From: Tildeniella nuda ZEHNDER 1965/U140
GTDB lineage: Bacteria > Cyanobacteriota > Cyanobacteriia > Leptolyngbyales > Leptolyngbyaceae
Assembly: GCA_019358895.1 (NCBI GenBank)
Contig: JAHHIG010000026.1
Location: 1 to 60,342, forward strand
Length of the DNA stretch: 60,342 nucleotides
Reading direction: 5' to 3'
In this document: positions 52,198 to 60,342 of the stretch, in pieces
Numbering within the stretch: the stretch's first letter is position 1
Layout: every line of letters starts with the position of its first letter
Notes under the pieces: generated by a model
Databases searched by the model: none
Seen by the model: only the letters and a program-made list of their open reading frames with translations
Told to the model about the DNA's origin: nothing
Made by a program: the position numbers and the translations under genes

Positions 52198-52719
52198 ATG
52201 TCTTGGGGCGAACTTCTCCAACCTGACTTAATCGTGCACGGACCGGTGCTGAAGCTAACGCCTGACGTGCTGCAACGGCACCGACTCAAAGGGTTAGTCC
52301 TTGATGTGGATGAAACACTAGTGCCCATCCGGATGGCGGAGGTTTCAGCAGAATTGCTGCCCTGGGTTAACGAGCTTCGTCAGGTTGCCAACCTGTGGCT
52401 TGTTAGTAACAACATCAGCGAAGGTCGCATTCAGCGCATTGCCAAGACGCTAGACTTGCCTTACATCGCAGGGGCAGGCAAACCGTCTCGTCGGAAGCTA
52501 AGACGGGCGGTTGAAGCAATGGCGTTGCCTGTCGAGCAAGTGGCAATGGTCGGCGATCGGCTGTTCACCGATGTTCTAGCAGGCAATCGATTGGGCATGT
52601 TCACGATTCTTGTAGAGCCGATGGTCAACCCAAACGAAGCGGTTAGACGGTCTCCGCTGCATTCCTTTGAGGTCTGGCTTTCGCAAGCGCTTGGAGCGTC
52701 ACTGATCCCCGGCAAGTAA
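52198..52719 (+). CDS. YqeG family HAD IIIA-type phosphatase
   Basis: The ATG of MSWGELLQPDLIVHGPVLKL was chosen over a frame reaching into mltG; 173 residues. HAD motif I is LVLDVDETLVP (DxDxT), motif II LVSNNISE, motif III the GKPSRRKLRRA lysine and motif IV MVGDRLFTDVLAGNRLGM. Family phosphatase; a phosphatidylglycerophosphate phosphatase role is known for plant and mitochondrial relatives of YqeG, and is plausible here. Confidence 0.92.
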   Translation: MSWGELLQPDLIVHGPVLKLTPDVLQRHRLKGLVLDVDETLVPIRMAEVSAELLPWVNELRQVANLWLVSNNISEGRIQRIAKTLDLPYIAGAGKPSRRKLRRAVEAMALPVEQVAMVGDRLFTDVLAGNRLGMFTILVEPMVNPNEAVRRSPLHSFEVWLSQALGASLIPGK

Positions 52720-52979
52720 GTGCCCAGGTTGACCGTAAACCTGCTTTGCGTTAGCAAGGAGAAATCTAAAAAAAAGCTTAAGCTAGTCAGGGATCAACGA
52801 AAACCGCTGCTAAATTGATGAATATAGTAGTGGAGTCAGCTTACATAAAGACTCTAACGATGAATGCGCGTGAATATTTGTGCAAGGCGCTAGATCCTGT
52901 TTACAGCAGTTCTGGCGCTTTGCCATTTTAAAGCGATGATTGTTTGAACTCAAACCGCTCGCGATCGCCACTCGAAGCA

Positions 52980-54089
52980 ATGTCCCAAACCCTCGTAGTC
53001 AAAATTGGTACGTCTAGCCTGACTCAGCCAGAAACAGGGCGTTTGGCACTGGCAACGATCGCCAGTCTCGTTGAGGTCCTTAGCCATCTGCGGCTACAAG
53101 GGCATCGGGTTGTCTTGGTTTCATCCGGCGCAGTGGGCGTTGGCTGTGCCCGTTTGGGCATGACAGAGCGACCACGTGCGATCGCTCTCAAGCAAGCAGT
53201 CGCAGCCGTTGGGCAGGGACGACTCATCCGCATCTACGATGATTTTTTTAGCTCCTTGCAGCAGCCGATCGCTCAGGTATTACTCACTCGCAGCGATCTG
53301 GTGCAGCGCAACAGCTATCTCAATATCGAGCGTACCTTTCAGCAATTGCTACAGCTCGAAGTGATCCCCATCGTCAATGAAAACGATACGGTCGCGGTTG
53401 ATGAACTGAAGTTTGGCGACAACGATACCCTCTCAGCGCTGGTTGCCAACCTTGTTCGAGCAGACTGGCTGTTTTTACTCACCGATGTCGATCGCCTCTA
53501 CTCAGCCGATCCGCGCAGTGATCCCGACGCACAACCGATCATTCGCGTCAGTCAAATGGATCAACTGAAGGATCTACAGATCAAGATGGGGGATCACGGC
53601 TCTCGTTGGGGTACAGGCGGGATGATCACAAAAATTGCGGCGGCACAAATTGCCACGGGTGCTGGCGTTCGTACAGTCATTACGGACGGTCGCTACCCCA
53701 GAAACCTGGAAAAGATTTTGCAAGGCGAGGCGATCGGTACCCAGTTTGAACCTCAACCTCGCCCTGCCAGCGCGCGCAAACGCTGGATCGCCCACGGCTT
53801 AGTGCCCGCAGGTACGCTCTACCTGGACGATGGCGCTGTCAACGCGATCCGCAGCGCTGGTCGATCGCTTCTTGCAGCCGGAATCGTGCAGGTGGACGGT
53901 GAATTTCAGAGCCAGGAGGCAGTGCGACTGTGCGATCGCTCCGGTCAGGAAATCGCCAGAGGCATCATCAACTACCGCAGCAGCGAACTACACCAGATTA
54001 AGGGACAGCAATCCGATGCGATCGCAACGATCCTTGGCTATCCCGGTGCTGAAACCGTTGTACACAGAGACAATCTTGTGCTGAGCTAG
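52980..54089 (+). CDS. proB: Glutamate 5-kinase
   Basis: The ATG of [16 protein letters not shown] was chosen over an upstream TTG; 369 residues. The amino-acid kinase domain carries [40 protein letters not shown] and [15 protein letters not shown], and a C-terminal PUA domain follows. ProB makes gamma-glutamyl phosphate, the first step of proline synthesis, and is feedback-inhibited by proline. proA is not nearby. Confidence 0.96.
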   Translation: MSQTLVVKIGTSSLTQPETGRLALATIASLVEVLSHLRLQGHRVVLVSSGAVGVGCARLGMTERPRAIALKQAVAAVGQGRLIRIYDDFFSSLQQPIAQVLLTRSDLVQRNSYLNIERTFQQLLQLEVIPIVNENDTVAVDELKFGDNDTLSALVANLVRADWLFLLTDVDRLYSADPRSDPDAQPIIRVSQMDQLKDLQIKMGDHGSRWGTGGMITKIAAAQIATGAGVRTVITDGRYPRNLEKILQGEAIGTQFEPQPRPASARKRWIAHGLVPAGTLYLDDGAVNAIRSAGRSLLAAGIVQVDGEFQSQEAVRLCDRSGQEIARGIINYRSSELHQIKGQQSDAIATILGYPGAETVVHRDNLVLS

Positions 54090-54323
54090 TTATTGGCTAT
54101 CAGAGTGGCAGATTTAGCGTCAGAATCGGCTCGGCGATCATCGCTTCATTCTTTATCCTTCACCGTTCATCCCCAACAACTCCAACTGTTTACAGGCTTG
54201 ATCATCAGCGCTAAACCGTTTGCCTACAAACATATACACGATTCCGAGCACCCCGAAATTGATCCCTGCTGAACTGAAGTCGTTATTGCTACCGTTCTAC
54301 TCCAACCATCACATCAAACCTCT

Positions 54324-54983
54324 ATGACACCATTTAGAAATCCAGTTATTTCGACAGCTTTGGGTTGTCTTGTTGGCGGTGTTATTGCCAGTCCGTCACT
54401 AGCCGCCCCGGTACTAATGGCACAGCAACCAGATTGCAACAAGGCTCAAACGCAGTCAGCTATGAACATTTGTGCTGGACTGAGTTACGAAGAAGCCGAT
54501 CGCGCCTTGAATCGTGCCTATCAAGCGCTGGTGCCTAAGCTCTCTGCGACACGTCGCCAAAAGCTAACCGATGCCCAATTGCGCTGGATCAAATTTCGTG
54601 ATGCCGAATGCGATTTTTATGGCAGTGAAGCGGAAGGCGGCTCAATGCAGCCCATGCTCGTCTCCGGCTGTAAAGATCAGATCACACAACGACGGACTGC
54701 TGACCTAAACACTTATTTAACAGGGAAAAGTCCGATCGGCGGGAGCAACTACCAGTCTGCCGATCGACGGCTCAATCAGTTTTACCAGCAACTTCTACAA
54801 CGGCTCGAACCCGATCGCAAACAGAAGCTAGAAACTGCCGAACTCGCCTGGATTGCCTTTCGGGATGCAACCTGTAGTTTTGAGTCGAGCGGTGGCGGCA
54901 ATGCGGCTCGTAACCAGTGCTTAACACGCCTCACAAACCAGCGCAATCAGCAGTTGCAGGGTTATTTGGCAATCGATCGTTAA
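54324..54983 (+). CDS. Secreted protein with two LprI/DUF1311 lysozyme-inhibitor-like domains
   Basis: The 219-residue protein has a signal peptide (1-about 28, ending in SLAAP), then two DUF1311 repeats. The first is marked by CNKAQTQSAMNICAGLSYEEAD, LTDAQLRWIKFRDAECDFYG; the second is shorter, LETAELAWIAFRDATCSFES and RNQCLTRLTNQR. Paired cysteines suggest disulphides. LprI-like proteins inhibit lysozyme; the role here is probably periplasmic but unknown. Confidence 0.85.
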   Translation: MTPFRNPVISTALGCLVGGVIASPSLAAPVLMAQQPDCNKAQTQSAMNICAGLSYEEADRALNRAYQALVPKLSATRRQKLTDAQLRWIKFRDAECDFYGSEAEGGSMQPMLVSGCKDQITQRRTADLNTYLTGKSPIGGSNYQSADRRLNQFYQQLLQRLEPDRKQKLETAELAWIAFRDATCSFESSGGGNAARNQCLTRLTNQRNQQLQGYLAIDR

Positions 54984-55196
54984 AGGTGTTGCAAGTGATT
55001 GGTCGTTAGTTATTGGTATTGCCGCTGCGTTGCTGGTGTGTGCAGAGCTGATTGCGACGATCGCTCAATGTTCTGGGAGAATGAGAAAGGATTGGCAGGG
55101 ATCTCAACACAAACCATGCCTGACTTCATTTAAAACTCCTGTAGCTGAACACTGACTGCTGACAGCTAACTGCCCATTTCATTGGAAGAACCGAGA

Positions 55197-56894
55197 ATGC
55201 TCGAACCATCATTGCCAGAAAACCTGAGAAGCCAGGTTGTGACACAGGGCGTGCAACGATCGCCCAACCGTGCCATGCTACGAGCCGTTGGCTTTAGCGA
55301 TCAAGACTTTACGAAGCCGATCGTGGGCATTGCCAGCGGACACAGCACGATTACCCCTTGCAACATGGGTATTGAACCTCTGGCAAAACGTGCAGAAGCG
55401 GGCATTCGCAACGCGGGTGGGATGCCGCAAACCTTTGGCACTATTACCGTGAGCGACGGTATTTCGATGGGCACTGAGGGCATGAAATACTCGCTGGTGT
55501 CGCGGGAAGTGATTGCCGATGCGATCGAAACCGCGTGTAGCGCCCAAAGTATGGATGGTGTGCTGGCGATCGGTGGCTGCGACAAAAATATGCCCGGTGC
55601 AATGCTGGCAATGGCACGGATGAATATTCCCGCGATCTTTGTCTATGGCGGCACCATTAAGCCGGGACACCTCCACGGTACTGATCTCACCGTTGTCAGT
55701 TCCTTTGAGGCAGTCGGTCAGCATAGCGCAGGCAAAATTGCCGATGCAGAACTGCTGGCAGTCGAACGCAACGCCTGTCCGGGTGCGGGTTCCTGCGGCG
55801 GCATGTTTACTGCCAACACGATGTCGTCTGCGTTTGAAGCGATGGGCATGAGCCTGATGTATTCATCCACAATGGCAGCCGAAGATGCCGAAAAAGCCGA
55901 TAGTGCTGAGAAGTCCGCGATCGCGCTGCTGGATGCCATTCGTCACCAACGCCTGCCGCGTCACATCATCACCCGCCAGTCCATTGAGAATGCGATCGCG
56001 GTGATTATGGCGATCGGTGGTTCGACGAATGCGGTGCTGCACTTTTTGGCGATCGCCCATGCCGCCAACGTGCCACTCACCCTCGACGATTTTGAGACCA
56101 TTCGCGGTCGTGTCCCTGTTCTTTGCGACCTCAAGCCCTCTGGTCGCTACGTTGCCACCGATTTGCACAAAGCAGGCGGTATCCCGCAGGTGATGAAGAT
56201 GCTGCTGGCACACGGCTTGCTTCACGGCGACTGCCTGACGATTACTGGGCAGACCGTTGCTGAGTTGCTGAAAGACATTCCTGCCGATCCCCGCCCCGAT
56301 CAGGATGTGATTCGTCCCTGGGATCAGCCTGTCTACGCGCAGGGGCATCTGGCAATTTTGCGCGGCAACCTGGCAAGCGAAGGAGCCGTCGCTAAGATCA
56401 CGGGAGTCAAAAATCCCCAAATTACCGGACCTGCTCGTGTATTTGAGTCTGAAGAAGCGTGTTTAGACGCAATCCTCGCAAGCAAAATCAGTGCAGGTGA
56501 TATTCTCGTCATCCGCTACGAAGGACCTAAAGGCGGACCCGGAATGCGTGAAATGCTGGCACCAACCTCTGCCATCATCGGCGCTGGACTGGGCGATTCG
56601 GTCGGTCTCATTACAGACGGTCGCTTCTCTGGTGGTACCTACGGCATGGTGGTCGGTCATGTGGCACCTGAGGCATATGTGGGCGGCACGATCGCTCTCG
56701 TTCAGGAAGGCGACTCGATCACGATCGACGCTCATGCCCGTCTGCTACAACTCAACGTTTCTGATACTGAACTCGATCGTCGTCGTGCCCTGTGGCAGCC
56801 ACCCAAACCACGCTACACGGCTGGAGTGCTGGCAAAATACGCCAAGCTCGTCTCCTCCAGCAGCGTTGGTGCAGTGACTGATTTAGATCTGTGA
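55197..56894 (+). CDS. ilvD: Dihydroxy-acid dehydratase
   Basis: The ATG of [20 protein letters not shown] was chosen over a TTG five codons upstream; 565 residues. Iron-sulfur and Mg ligands are in [24 protein letters not shown] and [17 protein letters not shown], and the C-terminal [19 protein letters not shown] is conserved. IlvD dehydrates dihydroxy acids in branched-chain amino-acid synthesis. A REP palindrome starts seven bases after its stop. Confidence 0.96.
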   Translation: MLEPSLPENLRSQVVTQGVQRSPNRAMLRAVGFSDQDFTKPIVGIASGHSTITPCNMGIEPLAKRAEAGIRNAGGMPQTFGTITVSDGISMGTEGMKYSLVSREVIADAIETACSAQSMDGVLAIGGCDKNMPGAMLAMARMNIPAIFVYGGTIKPGHLHGTDLTVVSSFEAVGQHSAGKIADAELLAVERNACPGAGSCGGMFTANTMSSAFEAMGMSLMYSSTMAAEDAEKADSAEKSAIALLDAIRHQRLPRHIITRQSIENAIAVIMAIGGSTNAVLHFLAIAHAANVPLTLDDFETIRGRVPVLCDLKPSGRYVATDLHKAGGIPQVMKMLLAHGLLHGDCLTITGQTVAELLKDIPADPRPDQDVIRPWDQPVYAQGHLAILRGNLASEGAVAKITGVKNPQITGPARVFESEEACLDAILASKISAGDILVIRYEGPKGGPGMREMLAPTSAIIGAGLGDSVGLITDGRFSGGTYGMVVGHVAPEAYVGGTIALVQEGDSITIDAHARLLQLNVSDTELDRRRALWQPPKPRYTAGVLAKYAKLVSSSSVGAVTDLDL

Positions 56895-56901
56895 AAGAGA
56901 C

Positions 56902-56966
56902 AGATCCCCGACTTCTTTGTTCAGCCCTGATTGCTTGACTAAACCTGATTCAGAAGTCGGGGATCT
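56902..56966. repeat. REP palindrome, extended form, just after ilvD
   Basis: AGATCCCCGACTTCT and its exact complement AGAAGTCGGGGATCT are separated by 35 bp. Arm sequence is that of the RAYT-associated palindromes. It is eight bases after the ilvD stop and may also terminate that transcript. Confidence 0.88.
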
Positions 56967-57182
56967 AGCCACTGACAGGTAATACCTTACTGTCGTCACC
57001 ATACGGCTTTGCTTGGTTCTCAGATTGGTTCTCAGAGACGTTCTCAGAAACAGCGTCAACTCTTGACTGATCGCTGCTAGCTGTCAGCGCCTGCCCGAAC
57101 AGTGCAGAACCACCTCTCTCCGAGGACAGCCCCAACATCTGTGTCAAAATGAAGTCACCCAACATGCGAGAGTTTAAAATTC

Positions 57183-58730
57183 GTGATTGAGGTAGAAGTT
57201 CACCAGCAACTCCGAGCGTTCTTGAGAGAGCAAGGGAAACCCTATTGGTCTCATCATTTGACGATGGCACGGTTGGTGGCACGTGCCTTGCGCTTGGGGC
57301 GCGGCGCGCTGATGCAAACCGACGCACTCTCTCGTTATCACGGACGTTACAGGCTCAGCTATCTGGTTCCAGTCCTGATGTGGCAAGGACCTGTCATCGT
57401 GGTTGCCACAGAAGCAGTACAACAGCGGCTGCTCATGGTGGAAATCCCCCAGTTGCGAACCTGCATTCAAACGTCAAAAGCCATTCGCACGGGCGATCGC
57501 TTTCCCAATCCAGCGTTTCAAGGGTTGTTGCTGACTACGCCAGAAGCCTGGCTAAGCGATCGGTTTAATCACCACGATCGTTTTCCAGCAGGCATCCCAA
57601 CGATTATCGATGGTGTGGACGACTTGGAAGCGTGGGCATTCGCTCAACTCACCACGCACATCCAGCCAAGCAACTGGGACGAGCTGATGCTTGCCTGCCC
57701 CAACCATGCTGAGGCAATTCGCGATGCCCGCGTTCAGCTCACAAAGTCGATCTTTCAACGTCCAGCTAATCCTTATGAGTGCTGCCTACTAGAGCTGTTT
57801 GAACAAAAGGTGCTGGCAGCGCTCTTGCAAAACTTGCAGCGGTCTGATCCCGCGTCAGAACCTGTTTTGCTGCCTACCGTTTGGAGCCGATTTGAGGCTG
57901 CCTTTCAGCTTGATAGCCAGCTCCTCTGGGCAGACATCTCGCGCCGCCAGGGACAGTTCTCCCTGCATTGTGGTCCCGTTACAGTGGCATCAGCGTTAGC
58001 CCCACTCTGGTCGCAGCAGTCTGTCATTCTCATTGGTGGTGCGCTAGATATTGATGCTGAAGCCACGGTTTATCGTCAACGGCTGGGGCTAGAGGACTTA
58101 ACGTGTCTGAAGTTTACGCCTGATCGCCAGGACGAAATCATCCAGCTTTACTTGCCTGAGCGCCTGCCGATGCCCAACACGCCAGAGTTTCAGTGGGCAC
58201 TTATTCGAGAAATGCACTCCCTACTGAGAGTTAGTTCAGGGATGCAGGGGTTGACTGTTCTGCTAGTAGACGACACGCCGCTCAAAGCGCAAGTAGGATC
58301 GGTACTGGCATCAGAATTTGGCTCAAGGGTGCAGGTTGAACGTACTTGCTTAGACGAGAACGGCGTTCTCGTAACGGGTTGGGCGTTTTGGAAACAGCAC
58401 CAAAGCGTTTTACCTACACCTCATCTGCTTGCGATCGCAACCTTGCCCATTCCGTCGCTCGAAAATCCTCTCGTTGCTGGACGCGTCGCCTACCACAAGC
58501 AACTGCGGCAAGACTGGTTTCGCCTTTATCTCCTTCCAGCGGCGCTGGCAGAACTACAGCGAGCGATCGCGCCAGTGCGAGATCATCAGGGTGTTGTGGC
58601 GCTGCTCGATAGTCGCGTGGTTCATCGAAACTATGGGCAGCAAGTCCTTGCGGCGCTTCATCCTGTGGCACGTCTCAATTATCTTGATCCCAACTTATTT
58701 TCCCAACCTGATTATTCAGTATTAGACTAA
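57183..58730 (+). CDS. DinG-like helicase-fold protein without recognisable ATPase motifs
   Basis: The frame starts at GTG and encodes 515 residues. Its order of parts follows DinG-type helicases: RQQ-like LREQGKPYWSHHL and MARLVARALRLGRGALMQT, YLVPVLMWQGPVIVVATEAVQ, VIIDGV-like IIDGVDDLE, SALAPLWSQQSVILIGGALD, IATLPIPSLENPLV and the tail LQRAIAPVRDHQGVVALLDSR. The Walker A GxGKT is replaced by ALMQTDALSRYHGRYRLSYL, the DEAH box by DGVDD, and iron-sulfur cysteines are not evident. It is probably a non-catalytic relative. Confidence 0.75.
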   Translation: MIEVEVHQQLRAFLREQGKPYWSHHLTMARLVARALRLGRGALMQTDALSRYHGRYRLSYLVPVLMWQGPVIVVATEAVQQRLLMVEIPQLRTCIQTSKAIRTGDRFPNPAFQGLLLTTPEAWLSDRFNHHDRFPAGIPTIIDGVDDLEAWAFAQLTTHIQPSNWDELMLACPNHAEAIRDARVQLTKSIFQRPANPYECCLLELFEQKVLAALLQNLQRSDPASEPVLLPTVWSRFEAAFQLDSQLLWADISRRQGQFSLHCGPVTVASALAPLWSQQSVILIGGALDIDAEATVYRQRLGLEDLTCLKFTPDRQDEIIQLYLPERLPMPNTPEFQWALIREMHSLLRVSSGMQGLTVLLVDDTPLKAQVGSVLASEFGSRVQVERTCLDENGVLVTGWAFWKQHQSVLPTPHLLAIATLPIPSLENPLVAGRVAYHKQLRQDWFRLYLLPAALAELQRAIAPVRDHQGVVALLDSRVVHRNYGQQVLAALHPVARLNYLDPNLFSQPDYSVLD

Positions 58731-58804
58731 GGTATTAAGCGTATCCACCAAAGACGGGTGCATTCACTGAGATTAAGCAGCCAGTTCTATTTATCAGTAC
58801 AGCT

Positions 58805-59017
58805 ATGGGTGAATCAAAGCGGCGAAAAGAAACTCTGGGAGAGAAGTACGGTCAAGAATCTAACATCCTCCCGTGGTTACCAGTGAGTAAGACTCAGGCG
58901 AGCCAGTTTGTCAAGCTCTCCACAAGAGGCGCATGGATAGGCATTGGGGCGCTTGTGGCTGTGTGGGTTACCATTCGTCTCATCGGTCCGGCATTTGGCT
59001 GGTGGCACGTGGATTAA
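58805..59017 (+). CDS. DUF2839 family membrane protein (cyanobacterial)
   Basis: The 70-residue protein starts MGESKRRKETLGEKYG and has the conserved LPWLPVSKTQASQFVKLSTRG followed by one helix GAWIGIGALVAVWVTIRLIG and the end FGWW. This is the DUF2839 pattern, known from cyanobacteria; function is unknown. Confidence 0.88.
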   Translation: MGESKRRKETLGEKYGQESNILPWLPVSKTQASQFVKLSTRGAWIGIGALVAVWVTIRLIGPAFGWWHVD

Positions 59018-59344
59018 TGTATGACAGCAGCTTCCAGCAATAATTTGTTACTTTGATCCTAAGCTCTGGGAACTTTTTGTTTTTAGCTGAGTCTATGCAT
59101 ATTTAGGGCAAACTGCTTGAAGGCTAAAAGAGAGTGTAAGAGGCGACTGTCTTTCTAGATACTTTCTTCCCCCGTAATCTGGCTAACCTTGAGTGTAATT
59201 AGTTAAAGTCAACGCAGAGCCAGACAAGTGCTGTACTCAATAAAATTGAAAGCGACTTTTATAAACGTCCATCTTGTAAAAATGAAATTCTTAAGAAAGT
59301 ATTAAAACGGTATAAGATTTAAGTGTGGTGATTGGAGGGCAATC
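59018..59344. other. Gene-free stretch upstream of the DUF1815 gene
   Basis: No gene or repeat was recognised. It is AT-rich; TATAAG at about 59311 is a possible -10 for the DUF1815 gene, with no convincing -35, and GGAGGG lies just upstream of the GTG start as a good ribosome-binding site. Confidence 0.4.
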
Positions 59345-59695
59345 GTGTTCTTAAGACTTGCAGAGCAACACCGTCAGTTCGTTCAAGATCTCGTCATGAA
59401 TCTCCAGGCGCTTGCAATCGTGCTAGAGCGACAAGGTTACCTTGCGTCCTGCTACACCTGTGGCGGGCAGATGAATAGCGCATCGTTTATGGTCAGTCTG
59501 GCAGACAACCACCTCATCCGATTCCTGGTTTCTGACTATGGCATCACTTGGACTGAGATGCGAGACGATCGAGAACTGATGAAGTTAGAAGGTGCAGAAG
59601 CGATTAGTCAACTTCAGGAACTGGCAAACCTGGTGAAGCACAAAATCAAGCCATCTGAGTACAGACCTGCGGTGATTTCAGAGAGTTTTCATTAG
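59345..59695 (+). CDS. DUF1815 family protein (cyanobacterial)
   Basis: The frame starts at GTG, with GGAGGGC before it, and encodes 116 residues. MFLRLAEQHRQFVQDLVMNL, GYLASCYTCGGQMNSASFMV and LIRFLVSDYGITWTEMRDD identify DUF1815, a cyanobacterial family. The two cysteines of CYTCGG are conserved in it. Function unknown. Confidence 0.9.
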   Translation: MFLRLAEQHRQFVQDLVMNLQALAIVLERQGYLASCYTCGGQMNSASFMVSLADNHLIRFLVSDYGITWTEMRDDRELMKLEGAEAISQLQELANLVKHKIKPSEYRPAVISESFH

Positions 59696-59887
59696 CGTTT
59701 AAGGCTTAGCAGAAGATATGCCAGGTGTCTGACAGGACGTTTCTGGCAAAACTGAGCTAGTCTGAGTGCCAGTGCTCGTGTATGGCTGATTTCGACACAG
59801 ATGAGCGTGAATGAGTAGACATATCTAGCTTGATTCAGCATTTTAGCTAGTCCAAGTGAGCAAGATTCGACGAGCTAAGCCATTTGA

Positions 59888-59915
59888 GGGAGTGAAGGGA
59901 TTATCCTTTCACTCC
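59888..59915 (+). terminator. Hairpin, possible terminator
   Basis: GGGAGTGAAGG and CCTTTCACTCCC pair with one bulge around a six-base loop, followed by TTCTTGT. It lies about 190 bp after the DUF1815 stop and before the psbA promoter, which suits a terminator, although the T tract is short. Confidence 0.45.
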
Positions 59916-60053
59916 CTTCTTGTATCGGTTGATTCACTCCCCGGTGATTTGCAAGTGTCTTTGAGACCATACAGCGTAATAGTGCTTGAACGTGTCTTGA
60001 CGACTAACCAGTTAGATAGACAGCGCGCACCCAAAGAATTTAGTAACAATCGC

Positions 60054-60082
60054 TTTACAAAAGATGTTAACTTCGCTATCTT
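60054..60082 (+). promoter_or_regulatory. psbA promoter (sigma70 type)
   Basis: TTTACA at 60054-60059 and TATCTT at 60077-60082 are separated by exactly 17 bp. Transcription would begin near 60089, giving an about 52-nt leader before the psbA ATG, in line with known psbA genes. The 445-bp gap between DUF1815 and psbA holds this promoter, the hairpin at 59888 and nothing else recognised. Confidence 0.75.
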
Positions 60083-60140
60083 ATTTGTACGGGTTCGTTA
60101 AGAACTCAATACATTCATACACCAAGCACTCATAACTACC

Positions 60141-60342
60141 ATGACTACGACTTTACAGAGACGCGAGAGCGTCAACGTATGGGATCAGTTTTGCAACTGG
60201 GTTACCAGCACCGACAACCGCCTGTACGTAGGTTGGTTCGGTGTCTTGATGGTACCCACCCTGCTGGCTGCGACCATCTGCTTCATCATCGCCTTCATTG
60301 CAGCGCCTCCTGTCGACATCGACGGCATCCGTGAGCCTGTGG
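60141..60342 (+). CDS. psbA: Photosystem II D1 protein, 5' part (cut by window end)
   Basis: The first 67 residues are [20 protein letters not shown], then [19 protein letters not shown], the first transmembrane helix [20 protein letters not shown] and GIREPV, all diagnostic of D1. D1 binds the reaction-centre chlorophylls, pheophytin, QB and the manganese cluster. The residue-130 site that separates D1 forms lies beyond the window. Only the start is present here. Confidence 0.98.
   Translation, partial: MTTTLQRRESVNVWDQFCNWVTSTDNRLYVGWFGVLMVPTLLAATICFIIAFIAAPPVDIDGIREPV

Noticed and set aside
59856-60101. 81-codon frame upstream of psbA
   Set aside because: It spans the hairpin and the psbA promoter and has no recognisable domain.

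Overview
The window is cyanobacterial chromosome. It ends inside psbA (photosystem II D1), carries several small families restricted or nearly restricted to cyanobacteria and plastids (DUF751, DUF1815, DUF2839, DUF3181, DUF3727), and is studded with the HIP1 octamer GCGATCGC and its truncated forms. Gas-vesicle genes, many dispersed foldback repeats, heptanucleotide repeats and Ser/Thr kinases suggest a filamentous Leptolyngbya/Oscillatoria-like genome; the genus is inference.

Layout. 1-9.2 kb: a nitrilase-type amidohydrolase, an isolated gvpF-gvpG pair, small membrane and hypothetical genes, a phosphate-binding-protein-like membrane protein with three DUF4912 domains, and a translationally coupled metallo-beta-lactamase/GAF pair. 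9.2-21 kb: a 21-bp-period repeat field, an Lhr-type helicase with the PdeM phosphoesterase, a pentapeptide-repeat protein, prs, yqeY, an active-looking Ser/Thr kinase, bioD, a GNAT protein and an M20 amidohydrolase. 21-28.3 kb: accessory and decaying DNA (truncated RTX-like ORF, RidA, two gene remnants, MITE-like repeats), then a NYN-domain RNase, tRNA-Asn, a class V aminotransferase and a complete IS1-family element with target duplication. 28.3-34.7 kb: murJ and small cyanobacterial genes, then a decay zone holding a D-Ala-D-Ala-ligase-like pseudogene, an orphan sugar permease, an IS1 remnant and an 84-bp tandem array.

34.7-40 kb is the most mobile section: a single-chain MmeI-like restriction-modification enzyme, a REP-associated tyrosine transposase (RAYT) bracketed by its probable REP palindromes, a DUF4258 remnant with DUF2283, an antitoxin whose RelE-type toxin has two nonsense codons, and a Uma2 nuclease. 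One REP lies in frame inside the restriction enzyme gene. 40-60.3 kb is mostly core genome: a CADD/TenA-like enzyme, a pseudokinase paralogous to the first kinase, Nudix, DUF751-rbfA-nagZ, mug, a CofE-like protein, a GNAT protein, ruvX-DUF3727-mltG-yqeG, proB, ilvD, a DinG-like protein that has lost its ATPase motifs, DUF2839, DUF1815 and psbA with a good sigma70-type promoter.

The most interesting signal is the REP/RAYT system. Two palindrome families each occur in a compact form (about 33 bp) and an extended form with a 35-bp spacer, and they sit mainly just after stop codons or between convergent genes. All functions below are read from sequence and family knowledge; no database search was run.
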